Source: Proteles cristata cristata (lineage: Eukaryota > Chordata > Mammalia > Carnivora > Hyaenidae). From it: DNA of 64,000 bases. Shown here one piece after another: positions 10,901-21,974 of this stretch. The translations under genes and the position numbers were made by a program. The notes beneath the pieces are model-generated. The model ran no database searches and was not told the DNA's origin. It saw only the letters and a program-made list of their open reading frames with translations. Every line of letters starts with the position of its first letter. Position 1 is the stretch's first letter. Where the stretch lies: positions 682,001-746,000 of the forward strand of contig JAESUZ010001269.1 of NCBI GenBank assembly GCA_017311185.1, read 5' to 3'.

Positions 10901-13900
10901 ACCGATGTGGGGGCTTGAACTCACAAACCAAGACATCATGACTTGAGCCAAAGTTGGATGCTTAACCAGCTGAGTCACCAAGGCACCCCTGGCATTGATT
11001 TTCAAATGTGACTGTCTGGCGGTGGTGCAATTCCAGTGTGGGAATTTTTCCCACATCACCGAACATTTGTCCTGCACCAACGCAATGTCCTACAATGCAA
11101 TTTAATTCTGACACTACTAAATTTAAATTTAATTAAATTTAATTCCCCTACCTGGAGAAGGCATCAGAGTCCTAGATTAAAGGCTCAAGACTTTAACCTA
11201 GACTGCAAGACTCCTCCCCCTCACCCCATTTCAGATGCTGGTCCTAAGCCCAGGTTGTCATCTCTGCTTCTTTTTTTTTTTTTAATATTTTTATTTATTT
11301 CTAGGAGAGAGAGAGACAGTGTGAGCAGGTGAGGGTCAGAGAGAGAGGAGATACAGACTCTGAAATAGGCTCCAGGCTCTGAGCTGGCAGTCAGCACAGA
11401 GCCCGATGCCGGGCTCGAACCCACGAACCGTGAGATCATGACCTAAGCGAAAGTCGGATGCTCAACCAACTAAGCCACCCAGGCGCCCGTCATCTCTGCT
11501 TCTAACAGTGTGGCTATGAAGGAGAGGTTCCAACAACCCCTCCTCGGGATCAATTCATTTGCCAGCATGAACTCCGAGAAACATTCTACTTACTCAGTCA
11601 CTCCTTTGTTATAATTCAGGAACAGACAGATGGAAGAGATGCTTGGGACAAGATTTGGGGAGTGTCCATGTCTTCTCAGGGACCAAGGGCCACTCTCCTG
11701 CACCTTCATATGTTCACCAACCTAGAAGCTCTCTGAACCTCTTCCTTTTAGGTTTTATGGACTCTTCATTGCATAGGCAGGGTTGATTAAATCATGGACC
11801 GCCAGCTTCTCTGCCTTTCCTGGATTTGAGGTGGGGCCCAAAGTTTCTAATCAGGTAGCTGGTTTCACTGGCAAACAGCCGTCCCCTTCCCCCCCCCCCC
11901 CATATTTAGGTTGCCTGGGAGCTTTCCAGAAGTCACCTCGTTAACGTAACAAAAGACCGCTTGATGTCTCTAAACACTTAAAATATTCAGATGGTTTCAG
12001 GAACTGTGTGCCCTAAACTGGGACAAAGAAAAAATGCATATTTATTATAAATCATAACATCACAGGTATTTTAGGGACAAACAAAACACAGGTGAACAAA
12101 ATTAAAAGGTTATCTGGGTGCAGGCCTTCTCAGATCCTTTAACATACTCATGTGTATATAATAACTATAAGTAGATTTCACCCAAAGTTTCCCAGTATTA
12201 GGATTTTAGTATTTCAAAAAGCATTTTGAAGTTTAATGCTTCTTGAAACGTGGTCGGAACTGTTGATATTATAATAACATCTTAATGGTTGCATAGCATA
12301 AAAATGTTAGAAATTACTGTGATTTAATTCTTTCTCTGTTTATTTCTAATCTAGCTATTACAAAGAATGTTGAAATAAGCTTACTTTTGTAGAAACCTCA
12401 TATCTTTAAGATAAATTTCCTCTTACTGCCCAACTCTTTCTTTAGATTGCGTTCATGGCCTCTTTGGCAACTCACTTCAGCAACCAGAACAGTGGAATTA
12501 TCTTCAGCAGCGTGGAGACCAACATCGGAAATTTCTTTGATGTCATGACTGGTAGATTCGGGGCCCCCGTATCAGGTGAGATGTAAAAATAGGTGAATGA
12601 GTTAATCGATCTAACCATCTTGAAGGAAGGAAAGAAGGAAGGAAGGGAGGGAGGAAGGAAGGAAGGAAGGAAGGAAGGAAGGAAGGAAGGAAGGAAGGAA
12701 GGAAGGAAAAAGGTGAAGTGAACAGAAAACAAAGAAAGGAAGACAGAGTTGAGAATTCTTCCTGATTCTGGGGAAAACAATCTGCTCATATATGGGTTTC
12801 TGTTGGATTTCAAAGTAAATGAATTAGAATTCAGAAAGACGAGAAGGCATTAAAAAATGATAACCATGGTTACCAAGATTTAAACAAAAATTTTTTAATC
12901 TTTATTTATTTTTGAGAGACAGAGTGTGAGCAGTGGAGGGGCAGAGGGAGAGGGAGACACAGAATCTGAAGCAGACTCCAGGCTCTGACAGCTCAGAGCC
13001 AGACATGGGGTTTAAACTCATGAACTGCAAGTTCATGACCTGAGCCGAAGTCGGAGCTCAACCGACTGAGCTACCCAGGTGCCCCTACTAAGATTTTTTA
13101 ACTCTGATTTGAACTGAAGCAAATAATCCATAAGAGGGTATAGTTACCTCTGAGTATAAAAGTCCTAAGACTAGGGGCACCTGGGTGGCTCAGTTGGCTA
13201 AGCATCCATCTTAGCTCAGGTCATGATCTTGCAGTTCGTGAATTCAAGGCCCGAGTTGGGCTCTGTGCTGACATCTTGGAGTCTGGAGTCTGTTATGGAT
13301 TCTGTGTCCCCTTTCTCTGTTCTTCCCCCACTCGCATTCTGTCTCTCTCTTTCTCAAAAAATAAATGAAGATTAAAAAAATTTAAAGTCCTAAGACCATA
13401 ATTCTCACAGTTGAATGTGTTGTAATGGTGTCCTCCCCATGCCACTGCCCTGAGGAGGGCCTGATACTTTAAATAATATTTAAATTTTTAGAATTTCTTG
13501 AGCACATCTGTATTCATTTCCTATCACTGCTCTAATAAATTACCATAAACTGAGGGTCTTAAAATGACACGAAATTATTCACTTGTAACTCTGGAGGCCA
13601 AAGTCCAGAATCAGTCTGATGGAGGCAGTTCTGCTTCCTCTGTTACCTGGCCTCTTCGAAGGCTGAGAAGCTGTCAGCGTGCCCTCTCTGTGAGCCATGT
13701 CGCCTCCCTCTCTCTTCTGCCATCAACATCCTCTCCTCTCAGACGCTGACCTCCTGGGCTCTCAAGGATAGTGTGGCTACCTAGGGCTCACAAGATCCTG
13801 AATTTAATCACACCTGCAAAGTGCATTTTGCTGTGTCAAGTACCAGTCATAGCTTCTGGCGATTTTAGGACAAGGGCCTATTAGGGAGCTGTCATTCGGC

Positions 13901-16900
13901 CCCTACTTCCTTTTAGATATCACAAGCTGATTGTTCTGGGATTTTCCTGCTGTCCTTTCAATACATGGATGTAAGCCTGCCTTTTGCCCTGGAAAGTTCT
14001 TTTGAATTATATTTTTAAATATAGATATAAATATTGTTTTTCTTATCATTGTGCCAAGGTGGGGTAGCATTGGGAGCAGTCTGACCTGTGTTAGGAATTA
14101 GGCAATAAGTGGGCATATGAACTATGGGATATTTTTAAAGTATAATAAGACCAATTAAAAGATAACTTGAGGGGCACATGGGTGGCTCAGTCAGTTAAGC
14201 GTCTGACTTCAACTAAGGTCACGATCTCCCGGTTCATGAGTTCGAGCCCTGTGTTGGGCTCTGTGCTGACAGCTCAGAACCTGGAAGTTTCTTCAGAGTC
14301 TGTGTCTCCCTCTCTCTCTGCACCTTGCCTGCTCACACTCTATCTCTGTCTCTCAAAAATGAAAAATAGAAATAAAGGTAACTCGATTTTGATTGCCATC
14401 ATAGTCCAGCAATTCTAAACGATGTCAATGATAAAATACTCCTCTCCTTTGGGGTTGTCCACACACCAGCACCCTCCCAGCCCATCCCCCTGCATCTTAG
14501 TAGACCCCTGGTTAACTTTGTAAGGACTCTAATTATACTTTGTTGGTTTTGTTTTTAACTTTTCTTAGTCTGTCTCTGGTATCTATTATTTTCTCTAATC
14601 TCTTGCTGCTCTTTATTTCCATTTCATTGTTGTTTGCTTTTTCTGTCACTATTCTTTTAAAAAATTTTTTTTGTTTATTTATTTTTGAGAGAGAACCCTA
14701 AGCAAGCAGACAGAGAATCCCATGCAGGCTCTGCACTGTCAGCACAGAGTCCAACATGGCCTCAAACCCACAAACTGTGAGATTGTGACCTGAGCTGAAA
14801 CCAAGTGTCTGACACTTAACTGATTGAGCCATTCAGACACCCCTCTATCACTATCTGCATGTCCTTAATTATATAGTCTGAAGATGAAGTTTCATTTTTG
14901 CTTCTTCCAATTTCTTCTTGTTTCTGTGATACTTTCTTTACATTTTCTATGTTTTACATTAACCATTAGTCTCAGTTTTTGGATCCTTCTCTTGTATGGA
15001 TATTTCTGCCATGAGTTCTTGCATTCTGTCTCAAGACTTTGTAGTCTTATTGGGGCACCTGGGTGGCTCAGTCGGTTAAGCGTCTGTCTTCGGCTCAGGT
15101 CATGATCTCACAGTTCATGGGTTCAAGCCCTGCGTCGGGCTCTGTGCTGACAGCTAGCTCAGAGCCTGGAGGCTGCTTTGGATTCTGTGTCTCCCTCTTT
15201 CTCTGACCTTCCCCTGCTCATGCTCTCTCTCTCTCTCTCTCTCTCTCTCAGAAATAAATAAAACAGTAAAACAAAAAATTTTAGGACTTTGTAGTCTTAT
15301 TAAGGACACACAGTACACACACTGAGAAGGTCTCAAAAAAAAAAAATGAAAGTACTTTGAAGATGAGAACAGATAAAGGAACATTCATACAAATAAAGAC
15401 CAAGAAGAGCCTACATGCTATATAGAATATATATAAAACATGGAGTGCCTAGGTGGCTCAGTCAGTTAAGTGCCTGACTTTGGCTCAGGTCATGACGTCA
15501 CAGTTCGTGGGTTCAAGCCCCTCATCGGGCTCTGTGCTGACAGCTCAGAGCCTGGAGCCTGCTTCAGAGTCTGTGTCTCCCTCTTTCTCTCTGTCCCTTT
15601 CTCGCTCACATTCTCTCTCTTTCTCAAAAAATAAATAAACATTAAAAATATTTAAGAAAACATAAACAAAAATGTGAAGTCATATGGTATACCTCTTGGT
15701 CCTCAATGTACAATATACTAATATAACTGTGGATAAATACTTGCCTTTTTCAGGTGTGTATTTCTTCACCTTCAGCATGATGAAGCATGAAGATGTTGAA
15801 GAAGTGTATGTGTACCTCATGCACAATGGCAATACAGTCTTCAGCATGTACAGGTGAGTGACCTTCTCTATCACAGTTCTCTGTGCTGCCATTGCTTGTT
15901 TAAAGGATGGTGAATGCCAGGGAGTAGATAGGAATCAGCAGAGCCTGACATGAGCCTTGTCATCACTGAGAGCTCCTATATACCGATATATGGCCTAATT
16001 ATTATTACTATGGGAAGAAATAAATCTCATAAACTTGAGAATAAGCAGGTTGATAAGAGGCCTTGAGGTAATTACTAGCAATACTCCCCCAAACTAATCA
16101 TTTGTATTCTTTCTTAACTCACAATTTCTTTTTTTTTCTTCTATTTTCCTATTCCTCCACCCCCCTTTGCCAGGGTTTAGCCCTATTGATGGTCTTCTCT
16201 ACCATCTTCCTTAGCTGGCGGAGAGAGTAGGCCCCTCTCTTTAGAATATGCTGCTGCTCTGATGTTTATCCTAGCATTCCTTGTAAAAAAAAAATTACTT
16301 TTTTAAAAAAGTTTATTTATTTTGAGAGAGAGAGTGTGTGTGCTCACATATTGGGGGAGGGGTTGAGAGCGAGAAGGAGAGAGAGAATCTCAAGCAGGTT
16401 CCACACTGTCAGTACAGAGCCCATTGCAGGGCTCAATCTCAGGAACTGTGAAATCATGACCTGAACTGAAATCAGGAGTCCGACACCTAATCAACTGAGC
16501 CACCCAGGCATCCCTAAAAAAATTACTTTTTTGGGGCACCTGGGTGGCTCAGTCAGTTAAGCGTCTGACTTCGGCTCAGGTCATGATCTCATGGTTCATG
16601 GGTTCAAGCAATGCATCGAGCTCTATACTGACAGCTAGCTCACAGCCTGGAGCTTGCTTCAGATTCTTTATCTCCCTCTCTCTCTGATCATCTCCTGCTC
16701 ACACTGTCTCTCTCTCTCTCAGAAACCAAAAAAAAAAAATTAACAAAAGAATTACTTTTTTTAAAAAAAACATTTATTCATTTTTGAAAGACAGAGTGCA
16801 AGTAGGGGAGGGGCAGAGAGAGAGGGAGACACAGAATCTGATGCAGGTTCCAGGCTCTGAGCTGTCAGCACAGAGACCAATACCGGGCTCAAACCCACAA

Positions 16901-19695
16901 ACCATGAGATGGTGACCTGAACTGAAGTCGGTTGCTTGACCAACTGAGCCACTCAGCTACCCCTAAAAATTTACTTTTAAAAAGAAATGTTACAACTTGT
17001 TCTGATATAAGCTTAGTGTGTGCGAAAGAAGCCAGAGAGCCAACATATTTCACAAAATTAAGTGGGTAGTTAGTTGTCTATGAAAAACTGTGGTTACTGT
17101 CTAACTCCTATCATTTTTTAAAACTTGGGAGGAATGCCATTTCTTCAGGAGCCTGGCCTCCAGTGTGAGGATGTATTTGAAAAACCAAAAGAGAGAAAGA
17201 CATGTAGGTTAAATTACTGCAAAGAAGAGACCCAGAATACGATGCTCACACAATGCCGAGCTCCATGTGGCTTGAACGGCTCTAGGATGGGGAAGGGCGA
17301 GGCAGACAGGGGAGAGGAGGGATTTCATGGGGGTTGGGAGGGAGGTGCTCCCTCTGGGTTTTCAGGGACACAGACTGGTGAAAGCTGTTCTGCCACCTGT
17401 AAAACTGACTTTCTAATTCTCACTGGTCGTGGTCATTGCCACAGTCAGAAGGAGAAAAGAACAACAGGCTTGTGAAAAGTTTTATGCATCATGCGTTCTA
17501 TTCAGAGAACACAGCCACATACTTCCCCATGCCTACTGATGCAAGGGTGCCAAGGAAACATAGAACTCCTCCTCTGGAAGCAGGGAAATGGAACCTGGTG
17601 AACAGCTAGGCTTCTCTGCTCCTCTGGCCACCAAGTATCTGTTGAATTCTTCTTCCTACAGTTTGAATATACATCTTCCCACCTCCACTCCCATGGAAGA
17701 TAGTCTAAACTATAGCTCATGCATCCAGCTCCAAGCCCTGAGTCTTAGAAATGAGCAGAGCTGGGGCACCTGGGTGGCTTAGTCGTTAAGCGCCCGACTT
17801 TCGCTTAGGTCATGATCTTGCGGTTTGTGGGTTCGAGCCCCACGTCGGGCTCTGTGCTGACTGCCAGCTCAGAGCCTGGAGCCTATTTCAGAGTCTGTGT
17901 CTCCCTCTCTCTTTGACCCTCCCTTGCTCACGCTGTCTCTCTCTCTCTCTCCTAGAAATAAATAAAACATTAAAAAAATTTTAAAAAAAAGAATGAGCAG
18001 AACTTTTCATCACATCGGTCTCTTGGCTGTTTTTCTCTTTTAATATTTATTTATTTATTTTGAGAGAGACAGAGAGTGTGGGTGCATGGGCTCAAGAGCT
18101 TGTGCTCATGGGAGAATGGCAGAGGGGGTGGAGAGAGAATCCCAAGCAGGCTCCACACTGCCAGCAATGAGCCCCATGCAGGGCTTGATCTCTCACCATG
18201 AGATCCTGACCTGAACCGAGATCAAGAGTCCCAGATGCTTGCTTAGCTGAGCCACCCAGATGTCCCTTGGCTATTTTTCTCTTTGATCCCTGATTCTGTC
18301 CTCTGGGAGGATCTTTCTTATTTATTTGTGTCCATGGCTACATCTAAAAGGTGAATAGATTTTCCATGGGGTCTTTCAGAGCCCACTTCCTGCTTGTGTG
18401 AAGTTGAGGGCTAAGAGTATTTAGTCAAACACTCCAAGCCCTTTGTAAGCCAGTTTTGGGTAATATCGTTTCCTCAGACACTTAGCAGCCTTTTGTTTTA
18501 TTTGTTGCGAGTCAGTTATATGTGTTGGTAAACCACAATCAACATTCTTTTCTTGACATAGTTTTTCAGCCTGTCATTTCCTTGATTCCTTATCTTCACG
18601 CCTTTCTGTCTTGACTAGTGGTGGCAACCACAAGGCCTTCTCAAACAATAGATTTAGGTAGAAAGGCAATATTTTTAATCCATCAGATTATGTGTCTATG
18701 AGATTAAATGAGAGGTTTTCATAGGACAACATAAATTTTATCTCTTCTCTTTCTGGTATACAAGCACTTAGCTTTTTCACCCCTGTTAGGCCTCAGCTTT
18801 CTAGACTCACCCTTTCTGCTTCCTGTGCTTCAAACATGTCAGTTCTCATCTTTTGTAGAAACATCTTACTAAAAGGAGAAAGAGAGTTTTGACCTCTCTA
18901 GTCACTTCCTTTCTTAGGGTGCAGGCTTGATAGACATAAGATCTGTCTCCATGTTATCAGATGTTTTCCTAAATGTTTTGTCACAGTACAACATGGATCT
19001 ACAGTTTTCAAGCCCACGATATTTGTTTCCTCAATGCTCTCTGCCTGACCATGAGCAAATGCAACATATTTTAGTGTGGGTTATAACAGAACCCTCCTTC
19101 AGTACCAATAGGTTAGGTTAGACTAAACTGCTATAACATTAAACCAATGGCTTAAACATAATAGAAATCCCTCTTCTTCTCATTGAACAGTCCAGAGTGC
19201 TTGTTCCAGGTCAGGGCAAGTGAGAAAGAACATCCTTCTACCTAGTCTTCAAGAACTCAGGCTACAGCACTTGGCTTCCAAGGTCATTCTGGTCATTGTC
19301 ATTAGCATTCCACACAGTCCTAATGAGGAAGAAGCAAGGAGAGGTGTTTGTGAGAATTGTATTGGCCAATCCTTTTAGTGGTACATGTCATTTCTGTCCA
19401 CATGCCATTTAGAGAACTTAATCAACAGGACTCCAAATGCATGAGAGTCTGGAGGAAAAGGGGAGGGCATAGTTTGGTAAAGAGGTGGCTGTCTACTGCA
19501 AAGACTAAGCAGCTGGTGCCTTTCTTTCTTTATAGCTATGAAACAAAGGGGAAATCAGATACATCCAGCAACCATGCAGTACTGAAGCTGGCCAAAGGGG
19601 ATGAGGTTTGGCTGAGAATGGGCAATGGCGCACTTCACGGAGACCATCAGCGCTTCTCTACCTTTGCAGGCTTCCTGCTCTTTGAAACCAAATAA
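4842..19695 (+). CDS. C1QTNF3: C1QTNF3 (CTRP3), complement C1q/TNF-related protein 3, partial (coding exons 2-6)
   Basis: The coding parts are 4842-4953, 7415-7569, 12446-12575, 15754-15853 and 19536-19695. All boundaries are GT-AG and the phases are compatible. Together they encode 218 residues plus stop; the human short form has 246, so the missing 28 match the absent signal-peptide exon. In order the protein has a short cysteine-containing hinge (CSKCCHG), about 21 uninterrupted Gly-X-Y collagen triplets, and a complete C-terminal C1q globular domain ending FLLFETK. CTRP3 is a secreted, trimerising adipokine/cartilage-associated protein; that role is known for the family, not read here. 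No stop or frameshift is seen. It lies head-to-tail with AMACR downstream. Identification is firm because the residues follow the human protein almost throughout. Confidence 0.96.
6369..6585 (+). mobile_element. Can-SINE with target duplication
   Basis: Head GGGGCGCCTGGGTGGCTCAG and an A-rich tail; GAAAAATGCA is repeated on both sides. Confidence 0.93.
7018..7239 (-). mobile_element. Can-SINE, young CTAGAAATAAA subfamily
   Basis: Antisense full-length copy with the TTTATTTCTAGGAGAGAG tail. AAAGAGATCCCACTT is duplicated on both flanks. Confidence 0.95.
7415..7569 (+). CDS. C1QTNF3: C1QTNF3 coding exon 3: collagen Gly-X-Y stalk
   Basis: This 155-bp exon (acceptor TTTCAG, donor GTAAGT) carries most of the collagen-like stalk. 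It has an unbroken run of Gly-X-Y triplets rich in Asn, Lys, Glu and Asp, including the motif GAKGEKGDKGDLGPRGERG, and ends in PPELQ, the link to the C1q domain. The stalk mediates triple-helix trimerisation in this family. A valine replaces the human isoleucine in the last triplet. The long minus-strand open frames here are antisense shadows of the GC-rich glycine codons. Confidence 0.95.
8483..9002 (+). repeat. Solo LTR, ERV1-like
   Basis: It contains a CCAAT box (AGCCAATGAGG), a poly(A) signal AATAAA at 8928-8933 with a following GT/CT-rich stretch, and the terminal TTTCTAACA at 9002. It interrupts the DNA transposon cleanly. A GTTA/GTTA pair (8478-8481, 9003-9006) may be the 4-bp target duplication. 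The left edge is uncertain by a few bases. Confidence 0.6.
9059..9186 (+). mobile_element. Can-SINE, short, in DNA transposon
   Basis: Head GGTGCCTTGGTGGCTCAG with a short body. It inserted at the GCATCTAA/GCATTTAG site. Confidence 0.8.
9196..9410 (+). mobile_element. Can-SINE, young CTAGAAATAAA subfamily
   Basis: Full-length plus copy, flanked by ATGCATTTA on both sides. It follows the previous SINE directly. Confidence 0.95.
9752..9896 (+). mobile_element. Can-SINE, internally shortened
   Basis: Head GGGCGCCTGGGTGGCTCAGT, lacking part of the CT-rich region. Confidence 0.88.
10819..10989 (-). mobile_element. Can-SINE
   Basis: Antisense copy ending GTCACCAAGGCACCCC, with an imperfect GGCAATAGATT/GGCATTGATT duplication. 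Confidence 0.88.
11273..11488 (-). mobile_element. Can-SINE, young CTAGAAATAAA subfamily
   Basis: Full-length antisense copy with a perfect GTCATCTCTGCTTCT duplication. Confidence 0.95.
12446..12575 (+). CDS. C1QTNF3: C1QTNF3 coding exon 4: N-terminal half of C1q domain
   Basis: The exon is 130 bp with acceptor TTTAG and donor GTGAGA. It encodes the first beta strands of the C1q/TNF-like jelly roll (IAFMASLATHFSNQNSGIIF, then FFDVMTGRFGAPVSG). The aromatic and glycine positions typical of C1q domains are present. It enters in phase 0 and leaves in phase 1. A (GGAA)n microsatellite lies only about 45 bp beyond the donor. Confidence 0.95.
12621..12710 (+). repeat. (GGAA)n microsatellite
   Basis: About 90 bp of GGAA units, imperfect at the left, lying about 45 bp into C1QTNF3 intron 4. 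Confidence 0.95.
12889..13086 (-). mobile_element. Can-SINE
   Basis: Antisense copy ending CTACCCAGGTGCCCC. Confidence 0.9.
13173..13384 (+). mobile_element. Can-SINE with target duplication
   Basis: Head GGGGCACCTGGGTGGCTCAG; AAGTCCTAAGAC is duplicated. Confidence 0.92.
13505..13905. repeat. Old interspersed repeat, family not named
   Basis: TTTCCTATCACTGCTCTAAT ... TTACCATAAACTGAGGG ... AACTCTGGAGGCCAAAGTC follows a pattern widespread in mammals; I cannot assign the family with certainty. Confidence 0.5.
14171..14378 (+). mobile_element. Can-SINE
   Basis: Head GGGGCACATGGGTGGCTCAG, CT-rich tail and A-rich end. Confidence 0.9.
14657..14843 (-). mobile_element. Can-SINE, diverged
   Basis: Antisense copy ending GCCATTCAGACACCCC, flanked by TCTGTCACTAT/TCTATCACTAT. 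Confidence 0.85.
15053..15282 (+). mobile_element. Can-SINE with 16-bp target duplication
   Basis: Full-length copy with a (CT)n expansion; GACTTTGTAGTCTTAT flanks both sides. Confidence 0.94.
15441..15660 (+). mobile_element. Can-SINE
   Basis: Head GGAGTGCCTAGGTGGCTCAG; ends in AAATAAATAAACATT. Confidence 0.9.
15754..15853 (+). CDS. C1QTNF3: C1QTNF3 coding exon 5: middle of C1q domain
   Basis: The exon is 100 bp with acceptor TTTTCAG and donor GTGAGT. It encodes GVYFFTFSMMKHEDVEEVYV followed by YLMHNGNTVFSMY. The VYFF(T/S)F block is the conserved core strand of C1q domains. The exon enters in phase 1 and leaves in phase 2, fitting its neighbours exactly. The SINE at 15441-15660 ends under 100 bp upstream of the acceptor. 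Confidence 0.95.
16295..16516 (-). mobile_element. Can-SINE, first of a three-SINE cluster
   Basis: Antisense, diverged copy ending GCCACCCAGGCATCCCT. Confidence 0.85.
16534..16745 (+). mobile_element. Can-SINE, second of the cluster
   Basis: Plus copy flanked by AATTACTTTTTT-like repeats. Confidence 0.92.
16759..16964 (-). mobile_element. Can-SINE, third of the cluster
   Basis: Antisense copy ending GAGCCACTCAGCTACCCC, followed by another ATTTACTTTT. Confidence 0.9.
17764..17990 (+). mobile_element. Can-SINE, young CTAGAAATAAA subfamily
   Basis: Full-length copy; AATGAGCAGA(G/A)CT is duplicated. Confidence 0.95.
18041..18266 (-). mobile_element. Can-SINE with target duplication
   Basis: Antisense, older copy; TTGGCT(G/A)TTTTTCTCTT lies on both sides. 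Confidence 0.9.
19536..19695 (+). CDS. C1QTNF3: C1QTNF3 terminal coding exon 6: C-terminal part of C1q domain
   Basis: The acceptor is TTTATAG at 19529-19535 and the reading frame closes with TAA at 19693-19695. The exon encodes SYETKGKSDTSSNHAVLKLA, then a DEVWLRM block and the end FAGFLLFETK. These are the last strands of the C1q jelly roll. Human has Met where Thr is seen in SYETKG. The open frame upstream of 19536 is intron read-through, so the ATG at 19357 is not a start. Confidence 0.95.
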
Positions 19696-21460
19696 ACATA
19701 TGAATAGACCAGCTCTACTTTTGGGAAGACTTATGGCTGAGCTGGTATTGTTATGATCTGAGGGACATTAGAGTTGAGGGTTCTACTCAGGAGTTCAGAA
19801 GAAGAATCCACAAAACTGTCTTCCCACGTGATCTTGACTAATATACTCAGCACGTTTACTCTTCCCTAGGCACCTAAAAAAGAATCCCCTTTTTGATGCA
19901 GGTTGGAATTAATTGTTCCCATCAAAGAAATCATTTGCAAAGAATTTGGCTGCTCTGTTTTTAATTTAGTGGCAACTTTCAGGAATTCCTGGGCTCATCA
20001 TTTTTATAATATTTCAAGGAATAGAGTGCAGCGATTATGATGGGGCCAGGGAGGAACAAGGGCACTTGTTAGGACCAAGTTACCAGAGACATTTATAATG
20101 CCTAGACTGGGAAGTAACACTTTGATCCAGTGGGTCAATATTTATGAATAAAGTATAGATGTTTTTAGTAATCCTAGATAGCTTTTACATAGGAAAAGTA
20201 TTCACAATGCCCATAAATAATAGACTCCTCCTTTTTTATAAGGATACTGCTGTAATTAAATCTTTACTTGTAATGGCTTGTATTTTTGGATACAGAATTT
20301 TCTCATGATCCAAAATTGGGCTTATCAGATCCAACATCTTATACTGACTTTTTCCCACTGAGTTTCTCAGATTTCAATAGATCTTGCTTGACTCTAGCCT
20401 GCAGAATCAGCAGAGCCTGCTGAGGTGATCTTAGATCCACATGTACAGATATAGTGACCTTCTCCCTCTATTTAGAAATTACCCCAATAAATTTTACACT
20501 CACTGACATGTCCTTTGAGGGAGCTATAAACTCAGTTATGTACAGTCAAACTAAAGGATGCAAAATATAAGGACATTCCCTTTAGAAGACATAAAATAAA
20601 ATCTCTTAACCATTTTAAAAATAAAACATGATAAGACCTCTTTGATTACCATACTTAAGGGACATTTATAAAGCAGCTGTGCGCCTTGACTTTTGCCTAT
20701 CCCTTCCCAAAAGGATAAATTCAGAAGATAGTACTCCAAATTGGTTTATTTTAAGCAAAGAAAGCATCATTGGAATATGTGGAATATGTGTTTACTCTGA
20801 TGTTGAATCACATTTAAAAGACACTAGAGAGATGCCTATCTGACAAATATCATTTAGTGAATTCCCTTGGAAGCAATTGGCCCTTGATTAATTTTCTGTA
20901 ACAGTTTGAATTTCCACAAAGGCTTTTAAATTGTGGGTTTAATTGTATTGATTACCCCCTCCAGCTGGAAGCAGAGAGAATTAAGTAAGGCTGCCCTATT
21001 AGCTAACTTAGTGGGCTCCTTGCTCCATTTTGTCTTTGACCCTTTCTTTTGATCTATAAATATTTAAAAACTCTTTCTGACCAACACAAGCAATGCTATT
21101 TTAAAGTGACTGGATATGAGCCAAAATGTGCTTGACTGCTTGATAATGTCTTCATGATTTTGTGTATGTCCCCTGCCATCCCTAGGGCTGTGGGTGTTGA
21201 GGTTTACTATTTCCAAACATCATAAATATTTTGTAAACTGTATGTCCAATAGACATTTGGATGTTGCATGTTGCCCAAAAGGATTTCATGCCTAAAGAAT
21301 ATATGCCATTAATAAAGTGTCTGTGAAGAAGATATTGGCTTAGCTTTAGATACAACTGAGGCAAGAAAAATGTAAAAGCATTGTCTGGAAATAAACATAC
21401 TTTTGCTAAATGTACTGCTTTATGATGTCCTTAATAAAGTTGAATAGTCATACAGATTCT
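19696..21460 (+). other. C1QTNF3: C1QTNF3 3' UTR (end inferred)
   Basis: The region after the stop is free of SINEs for about 2.3 kb, which fits a conserved long 3' UTR. AATAAA occurs at 20147, 20486, 21311, 21390 and 21433. The cluster of three at 21311-21438 is the likeliest transcript end, giving a UTR of about 1.75 kb. The end is inferred, not proven. Confidence 0.5.
21390..21438 (+). promoter_or_regulatory. C1QTNF3: Candidate poly(A) signals for C1QTNF3
   Basis: Two AATAAA hexamers (21390-21395 and 21433-21438) follow a third at 21311-21316. They are the last closely spaced set before repeats begin, so I place transcript cleavage near 21450-21460. Confidence 0.45.
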
Positions 21461-21974
21461 AAGTCACTATGGTTTAACACAAAGTTAAAATATTTGCACG
21501 CAGATGATGTAAATAACATACATAAATGATACGGGCGCAGAACATATTTGCCTACAAAAGACTCCACTTTTCTGTTATCCCACTTTTCTGACTTCAACCC
21601 TCTGCAACTTTATGACATTGATGTTTGGAGGCCCTTTAATGAAATCTGAATATCTCTAAAGGGACTGAACCTTTATCACATACATGAGGTCTTTCTATGT
21701 TGATAAATATTCTAGTTTTTTTTCTTAGTATAGACTCCCAGTTGGGTTGCAGGCAGGAGGAAAGGACTTTGTTTGGTCTTGCAAATAAGTTCCAGGGGCA
21801 AAAAGAAGTGATTTAATAAGCAATGTGGGAGAAGGTCAAGATTGACTGTTTCACAACTTTACCCATGACCAGAGCTACATCCGGAAGACTGATTTTATAA
21901 GTCTTCATTAATCTGAGGCCCTAAAAAGGTAGGTATCATCTAAGCAACCAACTTAAATAAAAAAAAAAAGAAAC

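Larger units (their letters stand above)
7570..12445 (+). other. C1QTNF3: C1QTNF3 intron 3 with a nested repeat stack
   Basis: This 4.9-kb intron contains a fossil DNA transposon (about 8455-9945) interrupted by a solo LTR (8483-9002) and three SINEs (9059-9186, 9196-9410, 9752-9896). Two more minus SINEs follow (10819-10989 and the young 11273-11488), then a poly-C run near 11889-11901. The rest looks unique. I see no additional exon. Confidence 0.8.
12576..15753 (+). other. C1QTNF3: C1QTNF3 intron 4
   Basis: This intron holds the (GGAA)n tract at 12621-12710, six SINEs (12889-13086, 13173-13384, 14171-14378, 14657-14843, 15053-15282, 15441-15660) and an old interspersed repeat at about 13505-13905. 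It is the most SINE-dense intron of the window. No further coding sequence was recognised. Confidence 0.8.
15854..19535 (+). other. C1QTNF3: C1QTNF3 intron 5
   Basis: The intron contains a three-SINE cluster (16295-16516 minus, 16534-16745 plus, 16759-16964 minus), a young plus SINE (17764-17990) and a minus SINE (18041-18266), plus a diverged interspersed repeat near 19119-19340. A 116-codon open frame at 17125-17475 has no recognisable homology and I do not call it a gene. Confidence 0.8.

Noticed and set aside
12472..12813. Minus-strand frame with repeated SFLP units
   Set aside because: It is the translation of the (GGAA)n microsatellite and has no independent coding support.
17125..17475. 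116-codon + strand open frame in C1QTNF3 intron 5
   Set aside because: No recognisable homology, no splice context and low-complexity purine-rich stretches; a chance frame is likely.
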